Below, piece by piece: positions 33,154 to 46,180 of a DNA stretch of 64,000 bases. The translations under genes were made by a program, and so were the position numbers. The DNA is taken from the NCBI GenBank assembly GCA_008694505.1, contig VZDJ01004378.1, forward strand, positions 20,476,239 through 20,540,238, read 5' to 3'. Each line of letters starts with the position of its first letter. Within the stretch, counting starts at the first letter, position 1. Below the pieces are notes generated by a model. It saw only the letters and a list, made by a program, of their open reading frames with translations, had not been told where the DNA came from and did no database searches. The DNA is from Cyanoderma ruficeps (Eukaryota > Chordata > Aves > Passeriformes > Timaliidae).

Positions 33154-36100
33154 GTTTTTTGCAATGCCTTTTGGTGGACCACCCAGAAATAAATGAGTTT
33201 TCTAGAGGAGATTACCTTCTTATGCCAGTCCAGAGGGAAGTCTGGCAAACTATCTTCAGTAGCTTTGACTCATTTTCCCTCAGTCTAAACTAGCAGGTTG
33301 ATCCATTCTATGGTTAACAGCATTTATAATTTGTCCTAACCATTTGTGGCCAAGCCTTGTGTTCTTCACATACCTACAGAGGCTCCTTATCTCCTTCCAT
33401 AACTTTTTGCAACTCTGCTTCAGACAAGCTTCACTGTATTATTCACAAAGTGTCTCTGTATCAAGAAAAGGGAAGGAATGTGCTGAAATAGAGTTCAGTT
33501 AAACAAGGCATAAGAATCACTTAACAATACTCATTCTCCCCAAAAGACCCTTCCTGCTTTAAAGTATATTTGCATGACTGAAAACTTGCAGGTACACACC
33601 AATTCTCAAGAAAGTGAGTAGGAAGGTGAGAATACCCAGAGACATGAGGCTGGCATTACATCTGGCTTTGAGACTTGGCTTCTACTGACTGACAGGACAG
33701 TTGCTGACTTTGAATGGTGATGGCTGAACATACCAAAAGCAGAAGTGTGTTTGCTTGCATGCCAGTGTGGATACAGCTCCTGGCAGCAGCTGTAAGGTGA
33801 AACTGAGCCAGTGGAGCAGTCTAATGTTGCTAGCGCTGCTTAAAACCATTGAAAAAATGGGCTTTTACTATTGCTTGGTTGCTTTTATATCACTTGATCG
33901 TGATTGCGTCACTGAGTGTGCTCACAGAAATGCAGGATGCAATCATACAGCAGGCAGAATAAAGGACCCTCTAAATGGAGCAGATATAATGAATTGTAAC
34001 ATGTACATATAATAAACTACAAAAACATATGCAGAGATATATAGGAAAATAATAGTCTTTAAATCATCCAAATTCTATCAGTTATTAGTAGGACCTAACA
34101 CTAGATGCAAGTCAGAACATGCTTTTGAGGCAAGCTTCTAGTTTGCTCTCCCAACATCATTATTTATCATCCCTGTCTTACCCTGTATCTCTCAGATTCT
34201 GTAGACTCCATATACAGGTCAATTAAATGTGCCCAGGAACATTCGTGGGCTGGGAGGCACAGACCTGGGAAATTTTATGTGAGCCTGCTGCCTGTGGGAG
34301 TGTTCCATGGAGCAAACAGTATCCAAGACAGGCAATTAACATTGCTGGGAATAGGGATAGTTGTTAGAGGCCAAAACAGTCCAAGGAAACATTATAACAG
34401 CTTTTTAATGTAAACAACTGATTTTCTGCATTTTCCTGAATATTTTGATTTACTGGAATACCTTCAGCTGCTTTTACTGGGAGGCTTAAATTTGCTTTTC
34501 ACACATCATAAATATATTTCATAACCTTTTACAGAGGCAGTTGGGTGCTGTGTAATATATGAATATACTGCTCACTTCTTCATGTTAATTCAGCAATTCA
34601 CCTTGAATTTAGAGATAATTTCTTCATTTTTCCAAACCCATTATCGGGATTAGTACCTTTTTAACTATGTGCCATGTTTAATGATCGAAAGAAAAATTGT
34701 AAAAAAAAAATGTTTCTTCTGTTTTCTTCTCCACTATTCCTCTTCAGTAGCAAAATATCTTTCTTGATTGAAAAAGAGCTTGTGCATCTCTTGTATCATA
34801 GAGAGATTGAGTCTTAAGTGTACACAGATATATCCTTCTCTCTCTACCTGAAACACTGCTGAGCTATTTTCAATCATCACATGTAGAAATTTGAAGTATG
34901 ACTGAAGAGGATAAAATCAGCCAGTTAATCCTGTTAGCTGATGCTGTGTCACTAGATCATGATGTATTTGCCCAAGTTAATTATTCCACTGATGGTACCC
35001 TAATGGAGAATTTCATATTCATTTTCCTTTTTGACAAATGGCAAATCAAAAAAAAATTGTTTTATAAGAGATAGATCACATTGTTGCGTTACCTCTCAAA
35101 ATTGTGGTGTCATTTGATGTGCTATATGGGATGGAGGAGAAACAAAGAAAAGGTATTTTTTTGTAGGAGACAACAGCAGAGCAGACTTGCCCATGTCAGA
35201 ATTATGTGGTTCCTTTGCTACCAGCAGTGCTCCAGTGGCTTCCTGATTTTCAAAACCTTGCAGGGACCTTTCCTGTGCGTCAACTCATGTGCAAGTACTG
35301 CTAATGGTAATTTTCAAGAAAGCAGAGGATGTATTTGCTAGTATGATCCAAGAATAAAGCCCTTCTTATTATATATAAATATATTCTATTTATCAGAATC
35401 AGAAATGTAAAGTTGATCCAATAATGAGAGCAGTAGAGGTTCAGTCTGTCTATCCACTTGCCAGAGTTGTTGTCACTTCTGTTTCACTGTACCTGGGGCT
35501 TAGAGGGCTGAATCTTTGCAGCCATCAAGGAATTCAGAAAGGCTCACATCTCCTTGCCCTTTGCCATACATAAAAGTAAAGAACAAAAATCCCTACCAAA
35601 ATAAACTAAACCAAAAACTTTCACAGCAGGGGATGTCCTAATACAACTATCAACTTACTCTTTTCCAAGCATAATTGCCACCTTAAATAAGCGTTGTATA
35701 ACAAATGCGGTGCACTTAGTAATTAGTTCTATAGAATGTCGGACTAGAAAGGGTGATTTGAGCTGAAAATGTACATTTCCATTATTTACAGAACCATCCT
35801 TCCAGATTAAGAGAGCCTTATCTCTGGTGTAGATTTACAGAATTTCATAGCACTATGGTTTATGTTACTTAAATATCCAGTAAAATATTTGTGCTCATAG
35901 AAAGACCTATTTGTTTGGAGCAGAACACACTATATTTCTGATATGTCATGCTTTATATGTGCCTTTTGAAAGAATTAATAAGCCCCATCTTCCTAAAAAT
36001 GAAATACATTGAAAAGCAGTAGGGTGTTTTCCAATCCACCTAAATACTACAGCAATATAACTAAATTTCTAAAACACATGATCCATAATGATGGCCAACA

Positions 36101-37184
36101 ACAGTTTCATGCTGTCATGGCAACGGGAAATCTTAGGGTTGCAAATCCATTATTTAAAAAGATTATTTTGAGAGAGCAAAGGGGTTTTAGGCTGCAGCTG
36201 CAGCCATAGTAGACACAATATACTGCTGCTGGCTATTTCACAAGCTGTATATATCTGGTTTTTTTAAATTTCTCCTGCTTTTCCTGGTCTTTAAGCCTCA
36301 TTTTTGTGTGTGATGTTTTTTTCTTAAAGGATTTTTTTGTCTTTCATTTCACTGTGAAGTTTTTATTAATATGATTTCATGATAGTTTTTAATTTGCTTG
36401 TATGAGAAATCTGAGGGTTTGGCCACATATTTATTTTGTAATAGCAAGTTCAGTTCTTCTTTTAAGTGGCATGTTATTTTGTGTCAGGAGTATTTTTTTT
36501 AATTTAATGTGTATTATCTCAGAATTATAGGTACCTGAGCAATGTTGCCTTTAGTGAAATACCCTTTACTCCAAGCACTGCTGGTTGCTGCATAGCTATC
36601 GGTGTTGATTTGAGGTTTTTTATTCTCCAAAGATTGGTAAGAAGTTAGCAAGGAGTAACAAGAAGCAACAAGAGTTTTGGGGTTTTTTTCTGTAACAGCT
36701 ACCCTGAGATTTCAGCGGCTTGACCCTCCCACTGTTTGCTTTTTTAAAATGTTGAGTAGCCATAACATTAGTCATATAATATGTGGACTGCAATAACTTG
36801 TCTTTTACTGTGATCAGTTACAAAATTCCTGTAATCTTCTGGGAGCCAGGATTCTAAAGTAAAAGGATATTCTGTTCTGAGGACAGGAGGCATGAACAAA
36901 TTATGTAATGCCTCTCCTGATCTAAGATGCAAGATTGCTCTGCTTAGTCACATGGAAGAGAATGTCTCCCCGTCCTAAATTTATCCTTCGATAGCAATCA
37001 TGGAGGAGGAACCTTATCTGAGTAGATGTACCTTGTTAGCACATTTCATAACACTGAAGGGAATTCCTGGATACATGCCACCATAAGAAATTCTGTCATG
37101 CAGTTAATGAAGCTTTATCCAATGCTGCGTAAGTTGTTTGCATCTTGATTACTCATATTGAAAGGCCATTCCTGTAAATATTCC

Positions 37185-37460
37185 TAACTTCCAGCCTAAA
37201 CTGAGTCATACCACATACCCATTTGTTCTTGTGTTAGTGTTGTTCCTTAGATTTAATAGGCTTTTTCTGCTCTTGCTGTCAGCCTCTGATGTACTTAGAG
37301 AGAAAAATCATGTCTCCTCTCAACCTTCATGTGGAGAGCTGAGCTCCTTGTTTGCCCTGGTGGTTCTTTTTTGCATTTCTTCCCTTTTGAATTCAGATGT
37401 CCTGAACAACAGGGAGGGTAAACCACTGCATTTCACAGGATAACCTGTGCCACACTGGGT
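37185..37460 (-). repeat. Ancient CR1 LINE fragment
   Basis: The plus strand reads like the reverse complement of an old sauropsid CR1: CCATTTGTTCTTGTGTTAGT, a TTAGATTTAATAGGC spacer, CTGATGTACTTAGAGAG, AATCATGTCTCCTCTCAACC, and later GATGTCCTGAACAACAGGG. The order and spacing agree with the consensus as I remember it. It is strongly diverged with no coding capacity. Confidence 0.6.
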
Positions 37461-38200
37461 CCATATGGCAGAATTTACATAAAATCTCCAGATCCACCCT
37501 GCTCCCAAATGTGTTTTTATTCTATACATCATAAAGTGGGATTAACATCCTATGTAGTTATATCTTTATCAGCTCCTAGGATTTGGCTTCTTACACTAAA
37601 GTGTCACTATGTGTAGAAATAAAAACAAATAAATCTTACCAATAATGAAATAATGAAATTCCTAATAGATGTGAACAGAAGTTGTGCCCCATTTTAGTCA
37701 GAAGTTACTAATGAGAAAATCCTTATACAGTGAATACAATGCATCACATGAGATGATAATAACATGAAATGCTCAGTTGCCTTGAAATCCCAATGTGGCA
37801 TAGTATAGATCAAATCTAGATTCACTGGAGGACTATTCTGACATGGTTTTCTGAAGATAAACCTCTAAATATTTAGGGACCACAGGTTATTCTAAATACA
37901 AATAAAATTCATTTGTGGCTCTCTTCAAACTGGATCATGTATGCACAGAATCATAGCACCCCAAAGATCAATTCATGTTAGGAAATAATGATTTCATAGA
38001 GGTAAGACTGAGTTGGAAGACTATACCTATGTTTGCAAAACTAAAAGTCTTAGCAAGGACTCACAGAAAACCGAAATAATAAATATTGCTATAAGGTGGT
38101 TACTGACTAGAGGATAGATAGGGCTTTATCTTTTTAAGTTCTTATCTAGAATAGCACATAGAGAATACAGAACAGACACGGCTTGAGTTTATCTTACTCA

Positions 38201-38218
38201 TTTCACAGTGCTGTGAAA
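38201..38218. repeat. Near-perfect 18-bp palindrome
   Basis: TTTCACAG and CTGTGAAA form perfect 8-bp arms around a TG spacer. This is too short for a microRNA hairpin and could be a nuclear-receptor-like or chance palindrome. Confidence 0.8.
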
Positions 38219-38609
38219 AGTTATAAATTCACTCTTGAGACTCCAGGGCTTTTTCAGAGCTAGACTGAGGTTTGCATTAGTGCACACGTCCTGAGGCTTT
38301 GCTCCCTTGGCGTCGCTCTAGTCATAAGATCCACACAGAGCCACAAACTCATTTGGGCTGAAAATTTTACTGGAGGTCTCCTAGACAAATTTCCTCAGTG
38401 AAGTGGGGTCAGCACTGAATTCAGAGTTGGCTTTTTCCACAGCCCTGTGCCACTTATTCTGATGCTTATTTTTGCTTATTGAATTTTTTATATTTCTATA
38501 TTTCAAGTCAGAAGCTCCCATTTTATGACCACTGCTGTCATTCTTCCATCATGCACCACAGTAAAGGATTTCTTTCCATCTTGCTGGTAACCACCTGATA
38601 GGTACCAGG

Positions 38610-38720
38610 GGGAAGGAATCAGGTCCACCTAAAGCCATCTCTTCTCCAGGGTGAGCATGCCCCCTTCCTCACAAGGCAGGTGCTCCAGTCCTCAGCCATC
38701 CCTGAAGCCCTGATAATCAG
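38610..38720 (-). repeat. CR1 LINE fragment
   Basis: ATCTCTTCTCCAGGGTGAGC followed by CACAAGGCAGGTGCTCCAG and CCTCAGCCATCCCTGAAGCC matches the reverse complement of the CR1 ORF2 tail, in which TTCTCCAGGCTGAAC and AGGTGCTCCAGCCCTC are hallmark words. Both ends fade into unrecognised sequence. Confidence 0.65.
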
Positions 38721-40872
38721 ATGAAAAGATTGATAAAAATTGCCTTATTTCTGCACAAAGAGTTATTATAAGAACTACAGAGTTCCTGTCTGATCATGAT
38801 TGCTGAGGAACTTGTTACTGAATAGTATTTAAAAATACTGAAATGCATGAATGCCAAATTGTTGCTGGAATGAAGGGGACTGGGGTGATTTCATTTTGTA
38901 GACTGATTTCAGTGAATTGAACAATGCCATCACATTGGTTAAGAAACAAGTGCTCTATCAATGACTCACTTCTGAAACCTGTTGAGAAAAATCCCACATG
39001 GGTACATTGCAGCAAAGTTTAAGATACCTGTGTCTGGCTAAGTCTCCTACTGTTCACAGGGGATACCTGGTCCTTCTCCCCCTCTGAAGAGAAGCTTTGT
39101 GCAAACTTTAAGTGCAGCTGGACCAAGGAGTGGACCAAGACCCCAGATTCTGTATATCACTCCCAGAAGAAAAGCAGGAGTGTCATGATGTATATGAGTG
39201 TCAGTAACACTGGTTCTGATGTCAGACTCGAGTTTCCCCTTTGCTTGTCCTTTTGTGCAGCTTTGTGTTTCAAGCTGTGTGAACTCAGCTGCTTGTCCCT
39301 TCTGCTCCTTCAAAGCTCTGCTCCCGTGGCTCCTCAGTTCTGTGTGTGGAAGCAAAGCTTTGAAATCGATTCTGTGTGACCACAGCATCCAAGTTATGAG
39401 TATTTAAAAAGAAGATATGGGAGCACTGGGGAAATGAGAAAAGGATGGGCTGAGGAGGGAAACATTCATCTGTTTGAAATGTCAAGGCTTAAAATACTGC
39501 TCCCAGGGAATTTCAGGGAGCTTTGAGCCCAGTCGGGAGCTGCCTGCTCGTCCTGCTTCAGGCATTTTGTCATCAGAGAGCTATGGCCTGCTTAAAATGG
39601 GGACATTTTTTCCTTTTTTCTGGGTTTGAATGCTCCTTAACACTGCTTGTTTGGAAATCCTGATTTTTTTCTTTTAAATCATTAAAATATTGATACAATA
39701 GTATACAATCCTGGGTGTATATTTGTCAAGTTGAACCTAAACTTGTGTGGTATGTTAAAGAGATGAAATGTTCACAATGGGTACACATAGACCTAAACAT
39801 ATTGAATAAATGTCTTTCCCACTGGCAATAACAAAGTTTTGATGCTCCCCGCCCACTCCCTCACAAATTTCCTGATTAATGTATTGTGTGTTATTCCTTA
39901 TGGCTTGTAACATTGAAATTACTGCAATTTAATTAAAACAATTAATATTCATGTAGTAATAAATAGTGGCAGCGATTTTGTGAACAAAATTGGTTTGGAA
40001 GTACCCTTTGTGCATACAAATGGTTTAATTTAAATACTATAATTAATGTCTTATACCATAAATCAGGAAATGTTTTCAGAGCTCTGTGTTGTGTAGCACT
40101 TTTGATAGACAAAGCTCCAGGCACCTGCGAGCATGCAAAGAAACAGGGACGAGGAGACAAACAGTACAGCCACTGTACTCTTTTCTCCCTTTTAATCTTG
40201 CAAGACACATATAACCACAATTAAAAGTGGGATACAGGAATGAAAGGAAGGTAAAGATGGAACACTGAAAGACATAAATCACACTGCTGTGACAAAAGAT
40301 TCAGCTGAAATTCTTGTGAGGAGGTGCTGAGTTTGAATCCTCTCACTTGTCACCATTTCATTACATTATTTTTAGTGGGAACCTCAATATGAAGCCTTCA
40401 CTGGATGACAAAAGTCACTGTCTTCCTGCAGATCTATAATTCTAAGCTAAGCTATCAGGTGTGGAAAAACAACTTACGTGCACAAGGACATGCTGTCACT
40501 GCATCAGGTTGGGAGAGCACTTTGAATATTAGTGCTGTGCTGTGGCTTTTCCATAAAGATCATGTTGTCAATATCAAAATTATTCCCAGTTAAATAAAGC
40601 TTCATCTACAATATTTTTGTTGAAAGCATTCCTCTTCATTAAAATTATTAATAAGTAGCATTTGGATTTGGGGTAGGGGCAAGTGAACCTTTTTTCAAGA
40701 GCACTCCACCCTCCCTGCTTTCATTAGCAAGGCTTTCTGCTGATCTGATTTCTCATTGAAGCAGAGATGCTCTCCAGAGATGATTCTCTTTGCTCTGTTC
40801 TCATTTCCTCTACAGTAATATGACTCTTTTTTGCATGTGGGAGATATTTTTCTTAATAGATCTCAAGATGGT
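38721..40872. other. Unassigned sequence with a TAAT-rich block
   Basis: No gene recognised. The first part (to about 39580) is GC-richer with overlapping chance frames. The block at 39860-40060 is AT-rich with several TAAT/ATTA homeodomain cores and is listed as a candidate non-coding element. Confidence 0.45.
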
Positions 40873-40910
40873 TATTCCCATAGTTGTAGCCTATTCCCAT
40901 AGTTGTAGCC
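40873..40910. repeat. Perfect 19-bp tandem duplication
   Basis: TATTCCCATAGTTGTAGCC occurs twice without mismatch, followed by a partial third start (TATTC). Confidence 0.95.
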
Positions 40911-42939
40911 TATTCTCTTTCCTTCCTTCTTCTTCCCTTCTGTGCTCATTTGCTTATTTATCCATTTCTCATGCATCATTCCTAGACTTTCAAAGTGGAC
41001 TGGATGGGACCCACTCCATATGTCCACACTGTTTCTCTAGGAGCATTTAGTCACCATTCAAAATATAGAAGGAATATTGCAGGTTTTTTCAAGTAGACAT
41101 TTCCAGTACATCAGGACAAGTCCTAAAATGTCAAAGCTAGAGTAAAGAATAAACCCTGTTATACTGCATGGATTTAGAAGGTATCCCTTTTCCCCTAGCA
41201 ATCTGAAACACCTCTGCCCTGTCCAAATCCTGATTATACCCAGCAGCTTCTCCTGAGTTGCAAGCAGCACAGATGTAGAGAATTTGCTCCTGCTGCTGTG
41301 TGAGTTCTCTGGTGGGCAGAGGCTGCAGAGTAGTGATGCAGGTGAATTATCTTCCTGCATGGTGAAACCCATATTGAGATTGTGTTAGTTTTCAACCAAG
41401 ATTGAAAATTTTATGAATCAAGATACAAACAATTAAAAGCCACTCTAATCTGCAGTCTAAGAGAATATTCATATTTAGAATATTCACAGTTAGAATATTC
41501 ATATTTAGACTTCGGCTCCTTCGTCTTTGGTCTTGACCTAATGCTAAAAGGCTATGTTTGTTAGAAGACAGAAATCCTGACTAGCTTGTGGTCTCTGCCT
41601 CTGTTGATAAGGGGTACAAATAAGCCTTGCACCAGGGTAGACTGAGAGTGTTATGCCCAAAATTTTACATACAGTTACTCATCAGTCTGGGAGATGGAAT
41701 TTCAACTGGATGCTTTGCTGAAAGAGTCACTAAAATGTGGCCATATCTTTATTCTGCTTTATTATTATATTTTATTATTTAGATTGAAAATCTGTTTTCC
41801 TATGTAGAAAGACAATATTTCTAAAAATGCAACAAGTATTGTAGAAGATTTTTTCCTAGATGCAAAAGTGATTGTAGAATAGATACCCTCATAAAGTTGC
41901 ATAGATTAAGCATAAAGCAACTAAATAATTATTGACTTACAACAAAATATATTTCAAAGCCTATTAATTCATCTTTCTAGGATGTTTATTGACTTGGGGT
42001 CTTGATTTAACTTATTAGTGATTTTCTTTGTTTAATTGTAATCTACTGGTTTTAACCCTTGTTAAAAAAGTATTCTTGTGAAACATTTTCTGTTTTTCAA
42101 GATAGTACTCTTGTGTAATGATAACTTTGTCCTGAGGATGGGGCATTTGAGGGCAATACTTTAGAGAATTGGAGTACAGACACAGAAGCAAAGTAAAGAA
42201 GGTGGCAGTGATAGCAGAAGAATACTGTGGAGTTAGGACAGAAAGGGGATTTGTTTCCTAAGAAGCTGCTCATTAGGAAGCCTGTGTGGTTTTAATGCTT
42301 GAAGAGTTTTGAAGCAATTTTTAGGCTGTGTTTCTTCCCTCAAGGCAAGGCTTATTTTTGAAACATCAATGTGATATTACTAATAGATTTCATTTAGAAG
42401 AAAGGGCAAATGAAAATATCATGTCTATGTACTTCTTTCAGAAAATTCTAATGCATCTCTTCATTTACATTTTGTCTGATCAAGAAATTTATTGGCCCAA
42501 GGACAACTGCTAAGGTTTCATTTGTGTGAATTGTTCTTTTTTTTCCCCTTCAGTAAAGCAGTTTAGCAAAACCCAGTAAATTGCTATCTAATTTTGTTTC
42601 TTTATTGCTTTGCAGTATGCAGTTTTCAGTTGTATTTCTGGAAAGTGTTACTTCAGGACAATAGGTTCTTGTCATGGTTGTGGTTCAGGTTTAACTGGAA
42701 TTACATTGTCTCTTCAGTACAAAAGGAACCTCTGTTATTGGTCTTGCACAGTATGAAAGGTGTTCAGCAAGAGAAAGAAAGTAATTTCAACTGTCATCAA
42801 ACAAAAGTGCTTATGTGGATGTCCTGAAGAACTCTTTTGGCTGTTTACCAAATCATCTTCAAAGTAGTTGCTTGATTTTTGCCCACTCTATCAGAGAAAT
42901 ACACAAAATCTGTTGTATACAAACCAAAGTGGACATCCT
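40911..42939. other. Unassigned sequence
   Basis: Apart from the 15-bp triplicate listed next, no gene, RNA or named repeat is seen. A 104-codon minus frame at 41058-41372 has no recognisable homologue. Confidence 0.5.
41462..41506. repeat. 15-bp unit repeated three times
   Basis: AGAATATTCATATTT, AGAATATTCACAGTT and AGAATATTCATATTT follow each other directly. The first and third are identical and the middle differs at two positions. AGAATATTC contains overlapping GAA/TTC heat-shock-element-like pentamers, giving a regularly spaced inverted array. Confidence 0.9.
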
Positions 42940-43165
42940 GCACTAGTGGAAACTGAAGCACAAGAAGTTCCCCCTGAATATGATGAACTCCCTTCCTGTG
43001 GAGGGCAACTGAGCACGGGCACAGATTGCTCAGAGAGATTGTAGAGTCTCCCTCACTGGAGATATTCAAAAATCATCTGGACACAAACCTGTGCTGTGTT
43101 CTCTAGAATGGCCCTGCTTCAGCAGGGAGGTTGGGCCACATGACCCACTTCTCTGTGTGACCCTT
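42940..43165 (+). repeat. CR1 LINE 3' fragment
   Basis: The run GGAAACTGAAGCACAAGAAG, CCCCCTGAATATGATGAACT, GCTCAGAGAGATTGTAGAGT, CTCCCTCACTGGAGATATTC, CTGCTTCAGCAGGGAGGTTG and the GACCC tail follows the CR1 3' region step by step. It is 5'-truncated and has lost its coding frame. Confidence 0.85.
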
Positions 43166-45839
43166 GGTATGGTACGGGAATCAGACAGCTAGTGGGCAGC
43201 TCGTTCTAAACATTTCTCTGAAGGAGTGGATGCAAGAGGCAAATTAAAAATTGAGCCAAGTACACTGACACAGTTTTTAAGAATCTGGAGCAGAACAGGA
43301 CGGTAAACCCTGAGCAAAAATATCTGAGTGAATAAAAGATCTGAGCACTTCAAGCTGCGAGTCAATGGTAGTATTAAAGAAGACATTAACCAAAGAGGAG
43401 GAAACAGGCAAACAGGCATCAAAGCTGCAATATACAGTCAAAATCGATTGGATGCTCCCCACAGATCAGGTAAGCTCATCCCATTAGCCCGACTTTTTTG
43501 TAGTAGCAGCGGTGAAGGCCCACGCAGTGAGAATAAAGGTTAATATTTCCTTAAAGCTGTAGCACTGAAGTTCCTGCTCTCCAGAAGAGGGAGCTTAACG
43601 TGGCCTGATGCAGCCTTGTTAACCTCTGAGGCCCAGTACAACTTATTCTAGGTCCTTGTCTCAGCTACAGCAACCTCTGCCCCAAAGCACTACCCAGGAT
43701 GGTAGCAGCAGCACTTGTTCTTTGTTCTAACCATTTGCCTGAAATGACCCCTGACTTCCCTGCTCCCCACTACCCTCAAGGGAAAATTTACTAATGAATT
43801 TGAGTCTGAGGGGCTACTCCAGACCCCGTTAGAGTCAACAGTATCTTAAACCCCTTCTTCATTCATCAACTATGTAACGTTGTCTACTCTGCTAGGTTCA
43901 CTGACACTTTTCTCCAGCATCTACTTATTGATCTTGCAGGAATTCTTGCTTTCAGGCTTTCCTTCAGTCACTTTCTATTGCAAGAAGGAAGCACTGAAAA
44001 GGAAAAGGCTAGCCATTGATTTGTTTAAATCAATTGCTCTGGGTTTTGCAATGCTTCTCTTTTGAAGTCTTCCTCTTTTCTTCATACCTTTCACATTTGG
44101 TGACACTGGGTTTCGAATTTCCCTGTTCTTAAATAACATTTTGTGTAGGAGTCCTTTAGTTTCCTGCTGATCGTGACTTTGTCATACTTCTTTCTAAAGG
44201 GTGAAAGTCCCCATCAATTTTTCCTAATTTTCTTAATTCCAGAATTTTCCATTTGTTTGAGACTCATAATTTTACTTATTAATAATAGATACAACTGTTG
44301 CGTTAGTGATTCCTACAAAATTTTACAAGAATGGTCTAGTGAACATTGAGATTATATTACACTGAGAAGGTAATAACAAAAGTTGTTGAAGCACTTAAAC
44401 TAAGCACTATGAAAGTAATATAGACATTACGGATGACATGATTGTTTTTCTTGTTATATTATTTTTTTAAGCTCTACCCTTAACACTTTAATATGGCTCC
44501 TAGGATTTCAAAGAGATTATTCAAAACCTCATTTTATACAGTTACCAGCTTTTTGTATAAAGCAGCATAAATATATTCTCAATATAATTTAAAATAGTTG
44601 GACTATTGCAATTATGACCATATAATTGTGTAATGTGCTATGTAACAAACAATTACTTAACTGTGCAGAACAAGGTAAGACAACCGGGTTTCTAAAAACA
44701 GAGACATTGACTTGATTTAAGTATTAAATAATTAATATATGTCTTATAATTAATACTTAAGTGTTATTTAAGTATTTGATTTCTGTCTGAAAACAACAAT
44801 GTTCCATTAGTTCTGTGAACTCCACTATTGCAGGAGAGTTTAAAAAAAAACTTATTTCAGAAGGCAAAGGATATATTAATTTGCAGTGGCTCTCAGAGGT
44901 TTGCATGTTATGCCCAGATGTGAATGTTTCCTGTCTATGGGAAGCCTCTGTATTGGCCTCTGATCCCTCTTGTGTGAAGAGAAGATTGCATGAAAACAGC
45001 CTGGGCCTATCAAGGAGAGATTTCACCTGTAAGTGCTTTCCTACTACCGGTGTTTCACAGTTGGAATCCAGTGATAGAGCAAAGGAGGAAGAAGGGCATC
45101 TAGAAATGGGCTAACATGTCTTTGTGTGTGTGTAGATGGTGAATCTGATAGCTGTGTTAGTAGAGTTATGCGTAAAGTACCTAAGGCCAATCCCTGTCTG
45201 GTTTTATCCTGATCATCCCACCAGAGCAATTTTGTTACAGTAAGGGTCATTGTGGGATCCCATGCTGTAATTCATTAAGAGAAAGATGGGGAGGAGGAAA
45301 AGAAAGGAGCACATTAATTCTTATTTATCACTTTTCCAGGGACAGTGATCTCTACAATGAGGCACGTGTCTTGAAATTAAGTTCTATCCCTTCTTCATCA
45401 AGCAATGCAATTTATCCCCTCCTGGAACTCTGTGTTACTATCCAGAAAATACTAAGCATGTAAAACTGTTGGCTCTTTCATAGGCTCCCATTATATTAGG
45501 TTGGTTTCAGATATTCCAGTTGTGAGATGTGGCAAATGAAAGGTGACTATTAGCATTACATTTGCATTTTAATTAGTGGATAATTAGTGTTCTTCAGTGT
45601 TCGTATTAATGCAATTTAGAAAATAACTTACAGGTGATAATTAAAGAGAATGTGTTTATTCAGTCTTTATCTAGCACTTTATAAAAAAAATCAAAGGAAT
45701 TTTTATAGGAAAAAGTGAACTAGAAGGAATCATTCATATTTTTATTCTCTTTTTATCATTGTCATGTTCAATTCCATTCATTAAACAATAGCTCTTGAGC
45801 TCTATCTTTAACAATACCTTTTTCCATTGTAAAGCTGCT
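43166..45839. other. Unassigned sequence with AT-rich inverted repeat
   Basis: No gene recognised. A donor-like CAG/GTAAGC occurs at about 43468 without exon context. An 11-bp inverted repeat (44717-44760) and a TAAT-rich block (45540-45690) are listed separately. Confidence 0.45.
44717..44760. repeat. AT-rich inverted repeat, 11-bp arms
   Basis: TTAAGTATTAA and TTAATACTTAA are exact reverse complements separated by 22 nt. A further TTTAAGTATT follows at about 44768. It could extrude as a cruciform; the A/T-only stem is too weak for a confident RNA hairpin. Confidence 0.85.
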
Positions 45840-46180
45840 TCACTCCTGTGACGGTTTGAAATCTTTTCTCATTTCAAGTCTAAATGTATTCATGACTGCT
45901 TTATAATAATTTATTCTTGTGCCAGTACTGCCTCTGAGTTAAAGAAGTTCCAGTGTCTCTGCATTTATTCTTTCTTCCCCCACCCCATGTATTACTGGAT
46001 AGGAGTCTTATCCACCCTCATCATTCTTATAGTTTAGCATAGCAGGCCAAGTTCTACTGGTCTCTTCCAACAGCTCAAGTCTTTAATCCTCTGCCAGTCC
46101 TGGAAAAGTATACTGCATCTGCTCGATCTGCAGCAGTTCCATTGTGAGTCAGGTATTTTGAACATATGGAAATGAAAATA
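45840..46180 (-). repeat. Ancient CR1 LINE fragment
   Basis: The plus strand carries GTATTCATGACTGCTTTATA, ATTTATTCTTGTGCCAGTAC, TGAGTTAAAGAAGTTCC and, further on, AGCAGGCCAAG and CTCTTCCAACAGCTCAAG. These match, in order, the reverse complement of an old sauropsid CR1 as I remember it. It is from the same kind of relic as 37185-37460 and equally decayed. Confidence 0.6.

Larger units (their letters stand above)
30180..37184. other. Unassigned sequence, about 7 kb
   Basis: No gene recognised. The stretch holds a (TTTGCTTG)-like short array (about 30581-30607), an A-run plus (TA)n at 31313-31346, and an imperfect 29-bp duplication at 33102-33153. The remaining frames are short and unsupported. 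Confidence 0.5.

Noticed and set aside
37946..37975. CAGAATCATAG, like a reversed CR1 terminus
   Set aside because: Only the first dozen bases fit; nothing that follows resembles CR1, so it is likely coincidence.
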